Of a stretch of DNA of 64,000 nucleotides, positions 40,737 through 48,771 are shown one piece after another. How positions within the stretch are numbered: position 1 is the stretch's first letter; each line of letters begins with the position of its first letter. The DNA is taken from NCBI RefSeq assembly GCF_014873145.1, contig NZ_JADBEK010000001.1, positions 9,176,001-9,240,000 on the forward strand, written 5' to 3'. Source of the stretch: Nonomuraea angiospora. Lineage in GTDB: Bacteria > Actinomycetota > Actinomycetes > Streptosporangiales > Streptosporangiaceae. Under the pieces are notes generated by a model. It made no database searches. It was given only the letters and a program-made list of their open reading frames with translations, and was not told the origin of the DNA. Both the position numbers and the translations under genes were made by a program.

Positions 40737-40792
40737 CATGTCGCGAAAGACGGTCAAGTCCGCGTCGCAGTCGATCAAGGAAAGAGCCCGAG

Positions 40793-41827
40793 ATGACCAC
40801 GAAGATGCGCAGCGAGATTGCCGAGCAGCCGGCCGCGCTGCGGGCCACCCTGGACTCCCTGCTGCCGAGGGTCGGCGAGGTGAGAGCGGTGGGCGAGCAG
40901 ACCCGCCAGCTGCTGTTCATCGCGCGCGGCACCTCTGACAATGCTGCAGTTTATGGGCGATACCTGGTCGAATCACACGCGGGCCGCCTGGCCGCGCTGG
41001 CCGCGCCCTCGATCGCCACGACGTACAAGCGCAAGCTGGACCTGGACGGGGTGCTGGCGGTCGCGATCTCGCAGTCGGGGCGCACCGAGGAGATCGTCGA
41101 GACGCTGGCCTGGGCCAAGGACTGCGGGGCCAGGACCGTCGGCATCACGAACGGGGGCGAGCAGAGCCCCCTCGCGCAGGCCGCCGACGTGGCCCTGTGC
41201 ACGGTCGCCGGCGAGGAGAAGGCCGTTCCCGCGACCAAGACGTACACGACGCAGCTCGCGGCGCTGGCCGTGCTCGCGCTGGGGCTGGGCGCCGACGTGG
41301 ACGCGGAGGACCTGCGGCGGGTGCCCGAGGCGGTGGAGAAGCTGATCACCGAGCCGGGCGACCTGGAGGCCGTGGTCGAGGGCCTGCAGGACAAGCCGGG
41401 CGTGGTCGTGTCCGGGCGCGGGCTGGCGTTCTCGACGGCCCTGGAGACGGCGCTGAAGCTCAAGGAGGCCTGCTACCTGCACGCCATGGGCCTGTCCTAC
41501 GCCGACCTGCTGCACGGCCCCATCGCCGTGGTCGACGCCGACACGCCCGCGCTGCTGGTCGCCGCCGAGAACAGCCCGACCCTGTCCGGTACGGTCGCGC
41601 TGGCCGAGCGGGTGGTGGCCGCGGGCGCGGCGGCGTACACGATCGGTGGCGGCGACGCGCTCGCGCGGGCGGGCACCGCCGCGCTGAACGGCCCCGACCT
41701 GCCCGAATGGGTGGCTCCGATGGGGTTGATCGTGCCCGGTCAGCTGCTCACCGAGGCGCTGGCCCGCAGGCTCGGCATCGACCCCGACGCGCCGCGCGGG
41801 CTGAACAAGGTCACCCAGACCGACTGA
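40793..41827 (+). CDS. nagB2: SIS-family glucosamine-6-phosphate deaminase (NagB-II type)
   Basis: The 344-residue protein has two SIS domains (about 35-165 and 195-335) resembling the isomerase half of GlmS but with no glutaminase domain. Motifs are FIARGTSDNAAVYGRYLVE, AISQSGRTEEIVE and ALKLKEACYLHAMGLSYADLLHGP. Such proteins convert glucosamine-6-phosphate to fructose-6-phosphate and ammonia, in the step after GlcNAc-6-phosphate deacetylation. No nagA deacetylase is in this cluster. It is divergent to the DasR-like gene across the palindromic operator and heads the PTS gene series. Confidence 0.8.
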   Translation: MTTKMRSEIAEQPAALRATLDSLLPRVGEVRAVGEQTRQLLFIARGTSDNAAVYGRYLVESHAGRLAALAAPSIATTYKRKLDLDGVLAVAISQSGRTEEIVETLAWAKDCGARTVGITNGGEQSPLAQAADVALCTVAGEEKAVPATKTYTTQLAALAVLALGLGADVDAEDLRRVPEAVEKLITEPGDLEAVVEGLQDKPGVVVSGRGLAFSTALETALKLKEACYLHAMGLSYADLLHGPIAVVDADTPALLVAAENSPTLSGTVALAERVVAAGAAAYTIGGGDALARAGTAALNGPDLPEWVAPMGLIVPGQLLTEALARRLGIDPDAPRGLNKVTQTD

Positions 41828-41862
41828 AATAGCCTGGTCACAAGAGCTCTAGGGAGGGCCGG

Positions 41863-42099
41863 ATGGCGGCTGACGCGAACGCGATCATCGCCGGCTTGGG
41901 CGGGGCCGACAACATCATCGAGATCGAGCCCTGCATCACCAGGTTGCGCACGGAGGTGCACGACGCGTCCAAGGTCGATCAGGCCGCCCTCAAGGCGGCG
42001 GGCGCGCATGGCGTGATGGCCGCGGGGAACGTGGTCCAGGTCGTCGTCGGGCCGGAGGCGGACACCATCGCCAGCGACATCGAGGACATCATCGGCTAA
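41863..42099 (+). CDS. nagF: PTS EIIB, N-acetylglucosamine/glucose family
   Basis: The 78-residue product is a complete stand-alone EIIB domain. Phosphoacceptor Cys24 lies in IEIEPCITRLRTEV, followed by KVDQAALKAAGAHGVMAAGNVVQVVVGPEAD. It takes phosphate from EIIA and passes it to the sugar in NagE. ATG 41863 has GGGAGG upstream. It corresponds to NagF of Streptomyces. Confidence 0.92.
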   Translation: MAADANAIIAGLGGADNIIEIEPCITRLRTEVHDASKVDQAALKAAGAHGVMAAGNVVQVVVGPEADTIASDIEDIIG

Positions 42100-42109
42100 G
42101 GGCGAGACC

Positions 42110-42556
42110 ATGACGACTGTTCTCGCCCCGGTTGAGGGGGCAGCTGTGGGGTTGGCCGCCGTGCCCGATCCGGTGTTCTCCGCCGGGTTGGTCGGGCCGG
42201 GGGCCGCGATCGACCCGCTGCGCGGGCCGGGAAAGGCCGTAGCCCCCATAGCTGGAAAAATCATGAAACTGCATCCGCATGCGTACGTCATCGTCGGAGA
42301 CGACGGCAGAGGTGTCCTGGTCCACCTGGGCATCGACACGGTCCAGCTCAAAGGCCAGGGGTTCGAGCTCCTGGCCGCCGAGGGCGACCGCGTGAGCGCC
42401 GGGCAGCCCGTCGTGGCCTGGGACCCGGCGGTCGTCGAGGCGGGCGGCCGCTCGCCGGTCTGCCCGGTCGTCGCGCTCGACGCCCTGTCCGGGGCCGTGA
42501 CGGAGGTCGCGGAGGGGGCGGTCCACGCGGGGGACGAGCTCTTCCGATGGGAATAG
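42110..42556 (+). CDS. crr: PTS EIIA, glucose family
   Basis: The 148-residue EIIA has the first His in LHPHAYVIV (His57) and the phosphoacceptor His72 in VLVHLGIDTVQLKGQGF, with AAEGDRVSAGQPVVAWD after it. It carries phosphate from HPr to NagF and is the actinobacterial Crr type. It starts 10 bp after nagF. The N-terminal 20 residues are Val/Ala-rich and not a signal peptide. Confidence 0.92.
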   Translation: MTTVLAPVEGAAVGLAAVPDPVFSAGLVGPGAAIDPLRGPGKAVAPIAGKIMKLHPHAYVIVGDDGRGVLVHLGIDTVQLKGQGFELLAAEGDRVSAGQPVVAWDPAVVEAGGRSPVCPVVALDALSGAVTEVAEGAVHAGDELFRWE

Positions 42557-42619
42557 CTCCGGAACGAGCGTGTTCGCCGAGACGGCAGAATGTAAACGCG
42601 CTATCGCAAGGGGTTCAGC

Positions 42620-42631
42620 TGGTCTGGACCG
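42620..42631. promoter_or_regulatory. dre-like site before ptsH
   Basis: TGGTCTGGACCG (in GCTGGTCTGGACCGGC) differs from the core TGGTCTAGACCA at two positions and keeps near-palindromic symmetry. It lies 18-29 bp before the ptsH start, where a bound repressor would block the promoter or elongation. Confidence 0.65.
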
Positions 42632-42648
42632 GCATCAAAGGAGGAGTA

Positions 42649-42909
42649 ATGGGTGAGCGCAAGGTCACCGTGGCGGCGGAAGTGGGGCTGCACGCCCGGC
42701 CCGCCGCGACGTTCGTCCAGCGGGCGAAGAAGGCCCCCATGGACATCACGGTGACGAAGTCCCACGGCAGCCAGCAGGTCAACGGCAAGAGCATCCTCGC
42801 GATCATGGCCCTGGACGTCAGGCAGGGCGAGACCGTCGTGATCAGCGCGGAGGGCGAGGGGTCGGAAGAGGTCCTCGACGAGCTGGCCGCGATCGCCGCG
42901 GCGCCATGA
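42649..42909 (+). CDS. ptsH: PTS phosphocarrier protein HPr
   Basis: The 86-residue HPr has phosphoacceptor His15 in EVGLHARPAATFVQRA and Ser48 in VNGKSILAIMALDV at the position of regulatory Ser46, although actinobacteria often lack the kinase. ATG 42649 follows AAAGGAGGAG at ideal spacing. The stop overlaps the ptsI start as ATGA. Confidence 0.94.
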   Translation: MGERKVTVAAEVGLHARPAATFVQRAKKAPMDITVTKSHGSQQVNGKSILAIMALDVRQGETVVISAEGEGSEEVLDELAAIAAAP

Positions 42910-44573
42910 ACCTGCGGGGGGTAGGGGTCAGCCCGGGCATCGGGCACGGCCCCGCGTACGTCCTGACCGTTTCCGTGCCCGAACCCCCCGAGGGCGCCAC
43001 CTACACCGGTGAGGCGGATCAGGAGAAGGAGCGCGCGATGGCCGCGCTCACGCAGGTCGCGGGCGAGTTGGAGGCCCGGGGGAACCAGGCTGGCGGCGAG
43101 GCCGAGGAGATACTCAAGGCCCAGGCGCTGATGGCCGAGGATCCCGGGCTGGTCGTCAAGGTGCGAACGTTGATCGACCGCGGCCTGGCCGCCCCGAGGG
43201 CGGTTTTTGAAGCTTTCACGAAATATCGGGACGTGCTGGCCGGGTCCGGAGGCTACCTGGGCGAGCGGGCCGCCGACCTCGACGACATCAGGGACCGCGT
43301 GATCGCGCTGCTCTACGGGCACGCCATGCAGGGGCTCCCGGTCGCGCCCGAGGAGCCGTACGTGCTGGTCGCCAGGGACCTCGCGCCCGCCGACACGGCG
43401 GTGCTGCGCAAGGAGGACGTCGCCGCGTTCGTCACCCAGGAGGGCGGCCCCACCAGCCACACCGCGATCATGGCCAGGGCGATGGGCGTGCCCGCCGTCG
43501 TGGCCTGCCCAGGCGCGCTGCAGATCCCGCCGGGCGTCCCGGTGATGGCCGACGGCACGTCGGGAGACGTACGCGTCGAGCCGGCCGAGTCCGACGTTGC
43601 CGAGGCGGTCGGCGCGGACGCCGCGCGGCAGGCGGCGATCGCCGCCGCGAAGGGACCCGGCAGGACCGCCGACGGGCACCCGGTCCCGCTGCTCGCCAAC
43701 ATCGGCGGCCCCGCGGACCTCGACGACGCCGTCAACGCCGGGGCCGAGGGGGTCGGGCTCTACCGGACCGAGTTCCTCTTCCTCGACAGGACCGAGCCGC
43801 CCTCCACGGAGGAGCAGCGGCGGGCCTACCGCGCGGCGCTGGAGGCGTTCCCCGGCGGCAAGGTGGTCGTGCGGACGCTGGACGGGGGCGCGGACAAGCC
43901 GCTGGCGTTCCTGCCGGCGCCCGCCGAGCCGAACCCGGCGCTCGGCGAGCGCGGGCTGCGCAGGTTCAGGAGATTCCCCGACGTGATGGCGGCGCAGCTC
44001 GGCGCGCTCGCGGCCGTCGCCTCCGAGCGGCTCCAGGTGATGGCGCCGATGGTGGCCACGGCCGAGGAGGCCGCCTGGTTCGCGCAGGAGTGCCGGGCCA
44101 GGGGGCTGACGAACGTGGGCGTGATGGTCGAGATCCCCTCGGCCGCGCTGCGCGCCCGCGAGCTGCTCACCCGGGTGGACTTCGTCTCGATCGGCACCAA
44201 CGACCTCGCCCAGTACGCCTACGCCGCGGACCGCCAGGTCGGCGCCGTGAGCGCGCTGCACGACCCGTGGCTGCCCGCGCTGCTGGACCTGGTCGCCATG
44301 ACCGCGGCCGCCGCCACGAGAGCGGGCAAGCCGTGCGGCCTCTGCGGCGAGTCGGCGGCCGACCCCGTGCTGGCCTGCGTGCTCGTCGGGCTCGGGGTCT
44401 CCTCGCTGTCGATGGGGGCCGCGGCGCTGCCCGCCGTACGCGCCGTGCTGGCCGCGCACACCCTCGAGCAGTGTCAGCGGGCCGCAGAGGCCGCGCGGGC
44501 GCAGACGACGGCGGCTCAGGCGCGTGCGGCGGCCCGCGTGCACCTGTCCGGGCTCGCCCGGCTGGGGCTGTAA
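42906..44573 (+). CDS. ptsI: PTS enzyme I (phosphoenolpyruvate-protein phosphotransferase)
   Basis: The 555-residue enzyme I starts PTS phosphotransfer from phosphoenolpyruvate. Phosphohistidine His185 is in EGGPTSHTAIMARAMG. The C-terminal PEP-binding barrel shows GVGLYRTEFLFLDR, the DGGADKPLAFL loop, SIGTNDLAQYAYAADR and CGLCGESA. Length is typical. It is coupled to ptsH by a 4-base overlap, so general and sugar-specific PTS parts are made together here. Confidence 0.95.
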   Translation: MNLRGVGVSPGIGHGPAYVLTVSVPEPPEGATYTGEADQEKERAMAALTQVAGELEARGNQAGGEAEEILKAQALMAEDPGLVVKVRTLIDRGLAAPRAVFEAFTKYRDVLAGSGGYLGERAADLDDIRDRVIALLYGHAMQGLPVAPEEPYVLVARDLAPADTAVLRKEDVAAFVTQEGGPTSHTAIMARAMGVPAVVACPGALQIPPGVPVMADGTSGDVRVEPAESDVAEAVGADAARQAAIAAAKGPGRTADGHPVPLLANIGGPADLDDAVNAGAEGVGLYRTEFLFLDRTEPPSTEEQRRAYRAALEAFPGGKVVVRTLDGGADKPLAFLPAPAEPNPALGERGLRRFRRFPDVMAAQLGALAAVASERLQVMAPMVATAEEAAWFAQECRARGLTNVGVMVEIPSAALRARELLTRVDFVSIGTNDLAQYAYAADRQVGAVSALHDPWLPALLDLVAMTAAAATRAGKPCGLCGESAADPVLACVLVGLGVSSLSMGAAALPAVRAVLAAHTLEQCQRAAEAARAQTTAAQARAAARVHLSGLARLGL

Positions 44574-44645
44574 CCGGGTCCACATCCGGCCGTCTTGGTA
44601 AAGGGACGGTCTGGTGTGGGTTGTCGGATCGATACCTTTGGAGGC

Positions 44646-45962
44646 ATGCTTCGACGGATCGGTACGGCAGGCCTCCTCGCGATCGCTCTGACAGCCTGCG
44701 GCTCAGGCGGCAGCCCGGCGGGTGCGACCCCGACCGGAGGAGGCAAGGCCGCACCGCCCGCGCAGGCCACACCCCCGCAGACGTCACCGCAGACCGCGCC
44801 GCCCCAGAGCCCGCCGCAGGCGCGGCAGGGCGCCGTCGAGCGGGCACTGGCGAAGATGAGCGTCGAGGAGAAGGTCGGCCAGCTCTTCATGCCCGTCCTG
44901 TACGGCACCGCGGCCGACACGGTGTCGGGCGAGAACCAGGCCAGGTACGGCGCCCAGACCCCGGCCAAGGTGATCGCGAAGTACCACCTCGGCGGCGTGA
45001 TCCTCTTCCCGCACAACATCAAGGGCGTCGGCCAGGTCGTCGGCCTCACCAACGGCCTGCAGCGGGCGTCCCGGGACGTGCCGCTCCTGATCGGCACCGA
45101 CCAGGAGAACGGCCTGGTGGCCAGGATGTCCGCGCTCATGACCGACTTCCCCGGAGCCGCCGAGATCGGCGCCACCAAGAACCCCGACCGGGCGCGGGCC
45201 GTGGCCAGGGCCACCGGCGAGGAGTTGCGCGCGCTCGGCGTCAACCTCGACTTCGCCCCGGTCGCCGACGTGAACGTGAACCCCAAGAACCCGGTCATCG
45301 GCCGCCGCGCCTACGGCGACGACCCGGCGCGGGTGTCGAAGATGGTCGCGGCGGCGGTCAAGGGGTTCGCCCAGGCGAAGGTGGCCGCCACCGCCAAGCA
45401 CTTCCCGGGCCACGGCGACACCGACGTCGACAGCCACACCGGGCTGCCGGTGATCAAGCACACGAAGGCGCAGTGGGAGAAGATCGACGCTCCGCCGTTC
45501 AGGGCGGCGATCGACGCGGGCGTGGACGCCGTGATGAGCGCCCACCTCGTCTTCCCCAAGCTCGACCCGTCGGGCGACCCGGCCACGCTGTCCAAGCCCA
45601 TCCTGACCGGCCTGCTGCGGCAGAAGCTCGGCTTCAAGGGCGTGATCTCCACCGACGCGCTCAACATGGAGGGCGTGCGCAAGAAGTACAACGACGGGGA
45701 GATCGCGGTGCGGGCCGTGCTGGCCGGGGCCGACCTGCTGCTGATGCCGAACGACCTGCCGAAGGGGTACCAGGCGGTGGTGGCGGCGGTGAGGTCGGGC
45801 CGGATCTCGAAGGAGCGGCTCGACCAGTCCGTCACCAGGCTGCTCACGCTCAAGCAGGCCAAGGGCTACCTGCCCGAGGCGCCCGCCGCCGACGCGGAGA
45901 GGGCGGCCGGCGTGCTGCGCTCCACGGCGCACCGCAAGCTGGCCGCCCAGGTCACGCGCTAG
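44646..45962 (+). CDS. Family 3 glycoside hydrolase lipoprotein, NagZ-like beta-N-acetylhexosaminidase
   Basis: The 438-residue protein has a lipoprotein signal (LTAC lipobox) and a Pro/Gln-rich linker. Then comes a GH3 barrel with the NagZ signature AKHFPGHGDTDVDSHTGLP (about residue 250) and the nucleophile Asp337 in GVISTDALNMEGV. NagZ-type enzymes release N-acetylglucosamine from muropeptides or chitin-like oligomers at the cell surface. Its place just after ptsI makes it the likely supplier of substrate for NagE. ATG 44646 follows GGAGG. A weak half-site-like GGTCTGG lies upstream. Confidence 0.85.
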   Translation: MLRRIGTAGLLAIALTACGSGGSPAGATPTGGGKAAPPAQATPPQTSPQTAPPQSPPQARQGAVERALAKMSVEEKVGQLFMPVLYGTAADTVSGENQARYGAQTPAKVIAKYHLGGVILFPHNIKGVGQVVGLTNGLQRASRDVPLLIGTDQENGLVARMSALMTDFPGAAEIGATKNPDRARAVARATGEELRALGVNLDFAPVADVNVNPKNPVIGRRAYGDDPARVSKMVAAAVKGFAQAKVAATAKHFPGHGDTDVDSHTGLPVIKHTKAQWEKIDAPPFRAAIDAGVDAVMSAHLVFPKLDPSGDPATLSKPILTGLLRQKLGFKGVISTDALNMEGVRKKYNDGEIAVRAVLAGADLLLMPNDLPKGYQAVVAAVRSGRISKERLDQSVTRLLTLKQAKGYLPEAPAADAERAAGVLRSTAHRKLAAQVTR

Positions 45963-45966
45963 CTAG

Positions 45967-46761
45967 CTAGTGCGCGCCGCGCAGGCCGCTGGCGATGAAC
46001 ATCCCGGCCAGCATGGCGAACAGGAACGCCTGCAGGAACTGGATGAACATCTCGAACGCGGTCATCACGATCGTCATCAGCACGCCGAGGACGCCGATCC
46101 CCGCGCCCAGCGGGGTGAGCCGCTCGAACAGGAACCAGAAGCCCACCGAGCTGAAGAAGGCCAGGAGGACGTGGCCGGCGAACATGTTCGCGAACAACCG
46201 TATGAAGTGGGTGAACAGCGACGTGATGAACACCTCGGCCAGGATCATCGGGGCATAGAGCCCGTACGCCCAGCCGGGCAGGCCCGGAAGGTGCACGATG
46301 CCCCTCAGGTAGCCGCGCACGCCGTGGTGGCGGACGCCGAGGTAGACCTTGATGCCGTACACGATGAGCGCCAGCCCCAAGGGGAAGAAGAGGTGCGCGG
46401 CGACGGGGAACTGGATGAGCGGGATGACGCCCATCAGGTTCCAGATGAGCACGGTCAGGAAGAGCGTGAGGAGGAAGCCCATCCATCGGTCGGAGTCGGC
46501 GCCGAGGTTGGGGCGGGCGATGTGGTCGCGTACGAACATGTACGCGTACTCGCCGATGCTCTGCCAGCCACGTGGGATGATCTTCGGCTTGGCGAACGCG
46601 GCCCAGCACAGGGCGATGGCGATGACCGAGCTGAGCAGGGCGATGAGGACCGGTTTGGTGAGCCATTCCGGGCCGCCGGGGAAGATCGGCGCGAACTCGA
46701 AGAGTTCCAGTCCCGGGGCGGTCCATCGGTCCGGGGAGATGATCAGGATCGTCGTGGACAC
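45967..46761 (-). CDS. atpB: F0F1 ATP synthase subunit a, stand-alone copy
   Basis: The 264-residue membrane protein begins MSTTILIISPDRWTAPGLELFEF and has six predicted helices. It carries the conserved FTHFIRLFANMFAGHVLLAFF with the essential Arg facing the c-ring, and MTAFEMFIQFLQAFLFAMLAGMFI at the C-terminus. No other ATP synthase gene is nearby, whereas atpB normally heads atpIBEFHAGDC. It is either a relocated sole copy or a second paralogue. GTG/ATG choice is firm at the ATG at 46761. It converges on the GH3 gene, with CTAGCTAGCTAG linking the two stops. Confidence 0.85.
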   Translation of the reverse strand: MSTTILIISPDRWTAPGLELFEFAPIFPGGPEWLTKPVLIALLSSVIAIALCWAAFAKPKIIPRGWQSIGEYAYMFVRDHIARPNLGADSDRWMGFLLTLFLTVLIWNLMGVIPLIQFPVAAHLFFPLGLALIVYGIKVYLGVRHHGVRGYLRGIVHLPGLPGWAYGLYAPMILAEVFITSLFTHFIRLFANMFAGHVLLAFFSSVGFWFLFERLTPLGAGIGVLGVLMTIVMTAFEMFIQFLQAFLFAMLAGMFIASGLRGAH

Positions 46762-46876
46762 GGCGGTCCTTTCTGGGTAGCGACTATCGCTGGAAGCACA
46801 CCTTAACTGGATATATCGGGCGACCTTTTTATGGGGTTTTATCGGCTTATAAGTGTCGGTGACGTTCTATTCTGGA

Positions 46877-47527
46877 ATGGTGCTTACCGGTGTGCTCATC
46901 GACTGGGGCGGCGTCCTGACGACCAGCCTTTCCGACTCCATCGCGCGCTGGATCGCGGCGGACAGGATCGACGGCGACCACTACCGCCAGGTGATGCGGA
47001 GGATGGTCGACCACGCTTACGGCGACGGTGTCGGCGAGAGCGTCGTCCACGCGCTGGAAAGGGGCGAGATCGACGGCCCCTCCTTCGAGCGCGACCTCGC
47101 CGCCCGGCTGCTGACCGTCGACGGGGTGCCGCCCGTGGCCGAGGGGCTGCTGGAGCGGATGTTCGCGGGATTCGAACGCGTTGACGCAATGTACGACATG
47201 CTCCGCGACGTACGGAAAAATGGTGTCAAAACGTGTTTGCTATCTAACTCCTGGTCGAACGAGTATCCCCGTACCCACTGGGACGAGCTCTTCGACGCGG
47301 TCGTGATCTCCGGCGAGGTCGGCATGCGCAAGCCCGAGCCGCGCATCTTCCACCACGCGGTCGAGCTGATCGGCCTGGCCTGCGAGGAGTGCGTGTTCAT
47401 CGACGACATCGAGGCGAACATCCTGGCCGCCCGCGCGCTCGGCATCGCCGGCATCCATCACAAAGATGCCGACTCGACCATCGAGGAACTCGAGTCTCTC
47501 CTCAGTCTCACGCTGCGACGGGCATGA
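46877..47527 (+). CDS. HAD superfamily hydrolase, subfamily IA
   Basis: The product (about 216 residues) starts MVLTGVLIDWGGVLT, in which Asp9 is the nucleophile and the DWGG form is typical of the HAD-IA epoxide-hydrolase-N/haloacid branch. Motif II is LLSNSWS, motif III lies in GMRKPEPRIFHHAV (Lys) and motif IV is FIDDIEANILAARALG. A phosphatase of unknown substrate. Start is uncertain: an in-frame GTG lies 8 codons earlier (46853) and neither has a ribosome-binding site, so leaderless translation is possible. Confidence 0.8.
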   Translation: MVLTGVLIDWGGVLTTSLSDSIARWIAADRIDGDHYRQVMRRMVDHAYGDGVGESVVHALERGEIDGPSFERDLAARLLTVDGVPPVAEGLLERMFAGFERVDAMYDMLRDVRKNGVKTCLLSNSWSNEYPRTHWDELFDAVVISGEVGMRKPEPRIFHHAVELIGLACEECVFIDDIEANILAARALGIAGIHHKDADSTIEELESLLSLTLRRA

Positions 47528-47626
47528 TAGAGCCCTTGCACGCTGAGACGGGTCCGCCGCCGAGCGCGGACCCGTCTCGGCACGCCGAGCTGAGCTCGGC
47601 TGGAAAGAAAGCACGAAAGGTTCGTC

Positions 47627-48136
47627 ATGCGCGTCTATCTGCCGTGCACTCTCCCTGCACTGGCCCAGGCGGTCGAGGCGGGAGAGCTGGGCCCGGCCCC
47701 GCTGACCGGCTACGCGGTGACCCCCGCGCTGACCGAGTGGTATGCCTCGGGTGACACCGAGGAGCTCGAATACGTGGCGCTCACCGAGGCGGCCCGCGCC
47801 TCGCTGCGGAGGCTGGCCGCCGACCGCGCCGACGGCGCCGAGACCGCGTTCCGGCGCGTGGTGGTCGCCGCCGAAGTGCCGGAGCGCTCGGTCTCGGCCG
47901 GGGCCGATCTGGAGGAACGGGCGAGAGTGCGCCTCTCCGACCCGATCCCGCTGGCCAAGGTGGCCGCGGTGCACGTCGACGACCACGAGGCGATCCCCGA
48001 CATCGAGGCCGCCGTCGCCGCGCTGCCGGCCGCGGACGGGGGCGACGACGACGCGAGATTCGCCGTGGACGGGGCCGAGGCGCACGAGCTCATGTGGTAC
48101 GCCACCCAGGAGATTCCCGACCTCCTGGGCTCATAA
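47627..48136 (+). CDS. DUF6912 family protein
   Basis: The 169-residue protein begins MRVYLPCTLPALAQAVEAGELGPAPLTGYAVTPALTEWYASGDTEELEY and has no signal or membrane segment. It matches the small actinobacterial family labelled DUF6912, of unknown function, usually found beside a HAD hydrolase gene as here. ATG 47627 follows AAAGG. Confidence 0.7.
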   Translation: MRVYLPCTLPALAQAVEAGELGPAPLTGYAVTPALTEWYASGDTEELEYVALTEAARASLRRLAADRADGAETAFRRVVVAAEVPERSVSAGADLEERARVRLSDPIPLAKVAAVHVDDHEAIPDIEAAVAALPAADGGDDDARFAVDGAEAHELMWYATQEIPDLLGS

Positions 48137-48235
48137 CGGAGGCGTTACATCGATCTCACTCCCTGACCGTTCGGAGCCGGGCCTCGCTAGGGTCCCGATC
48201 TAGCAAGTGTTGTTTACGCAAGGAGTCGGTCCAAA

Positions 48236-48682
48236 GTGAAGCTTCGAGTTGCCGCTACCGTCCTGGGCGCCGTCGCGGCGGTCCTCCTGGCGGGTGCGCC
48301 CGCGCACGCCCAGGCCAAGCCGGGCGACCACAAGGATCCGGCCAAGTCGGGCTGCTGGAACTCGGCCAAGGTGGTCAAGACCGCCCCCATCAAGAGCCGC
48401 GTCAACGGCGAGGTCGGAACGATCAAGCTCTGGTGGTCCGGCAAGTGCAAGACCAACTGGGTCGAGATCCGCACGGCCTCCTCGGCGACCGGCACCATCA
48501 GCGTGTACGCGGCGGACGGCCGCTACGACCAGTTCCGCTTCAAGGCGGGCAACAAGGGCCGGCACTGGGGCAACATGGTCTGGGCCAACAACATGTGCGC
48601 CTGGGGCAGCGCCTCGATCCAGTGGAACGGCGGCCGCGGCGGCCAGAACGGCGCCGGCACCACCGCTAAGGCCTGCGGCTAG
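48236..48682 (+). CDS. Secreted DUF2690-like protein
   Basis: The 148-residue product has a signal peptide (VKLRVAATVLGAVAAVLLAG, ending APAHAQA) and a mature domain of about 120 residues with four Cys. Motifs are SGCWNSAKVV, LWWSGKCKTNWVEIRTASS and NNMCAWGSASIQWNG. The GC...G.v.L..S..C.TNW pattern matches DUF2690, a small secreted actinobacterial family of unknown function. The GTG start has AAGGAG 10 bases upstream. Cysteine spacing suggests two disulfides. Confidence 0.72.
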   Translation: MKLRVAATVLGAVAAVLLAGAPAHAQAKPGDHKDPAKSGCWNSAKVVKTAPIKSRVNGEVGTIKLWWSGKCKTNWVEIRTASSATGTISVYAADGRYDQFRFKAGNKGRHWGNMVWANNMCAWGSASIQWNGGRGGQNGAGTTAKACG

Positions 48683-48771
48683 CTCTCCCCGGGGGCCGTG
48701 GCCGGATGGTCGCGGCCCCTGTGCTGGGCGTTCATCGAAACGTCACACGTGCCGTCTAAGCTTGTCGCAAC

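Noticed and set aside
44574..44645. Third DasR site before the GH3 lipoprotein gene
   Set aside because: Only GGTCTGG matches; the second half of the palindrome is absent, so it is too weak to list as a site.
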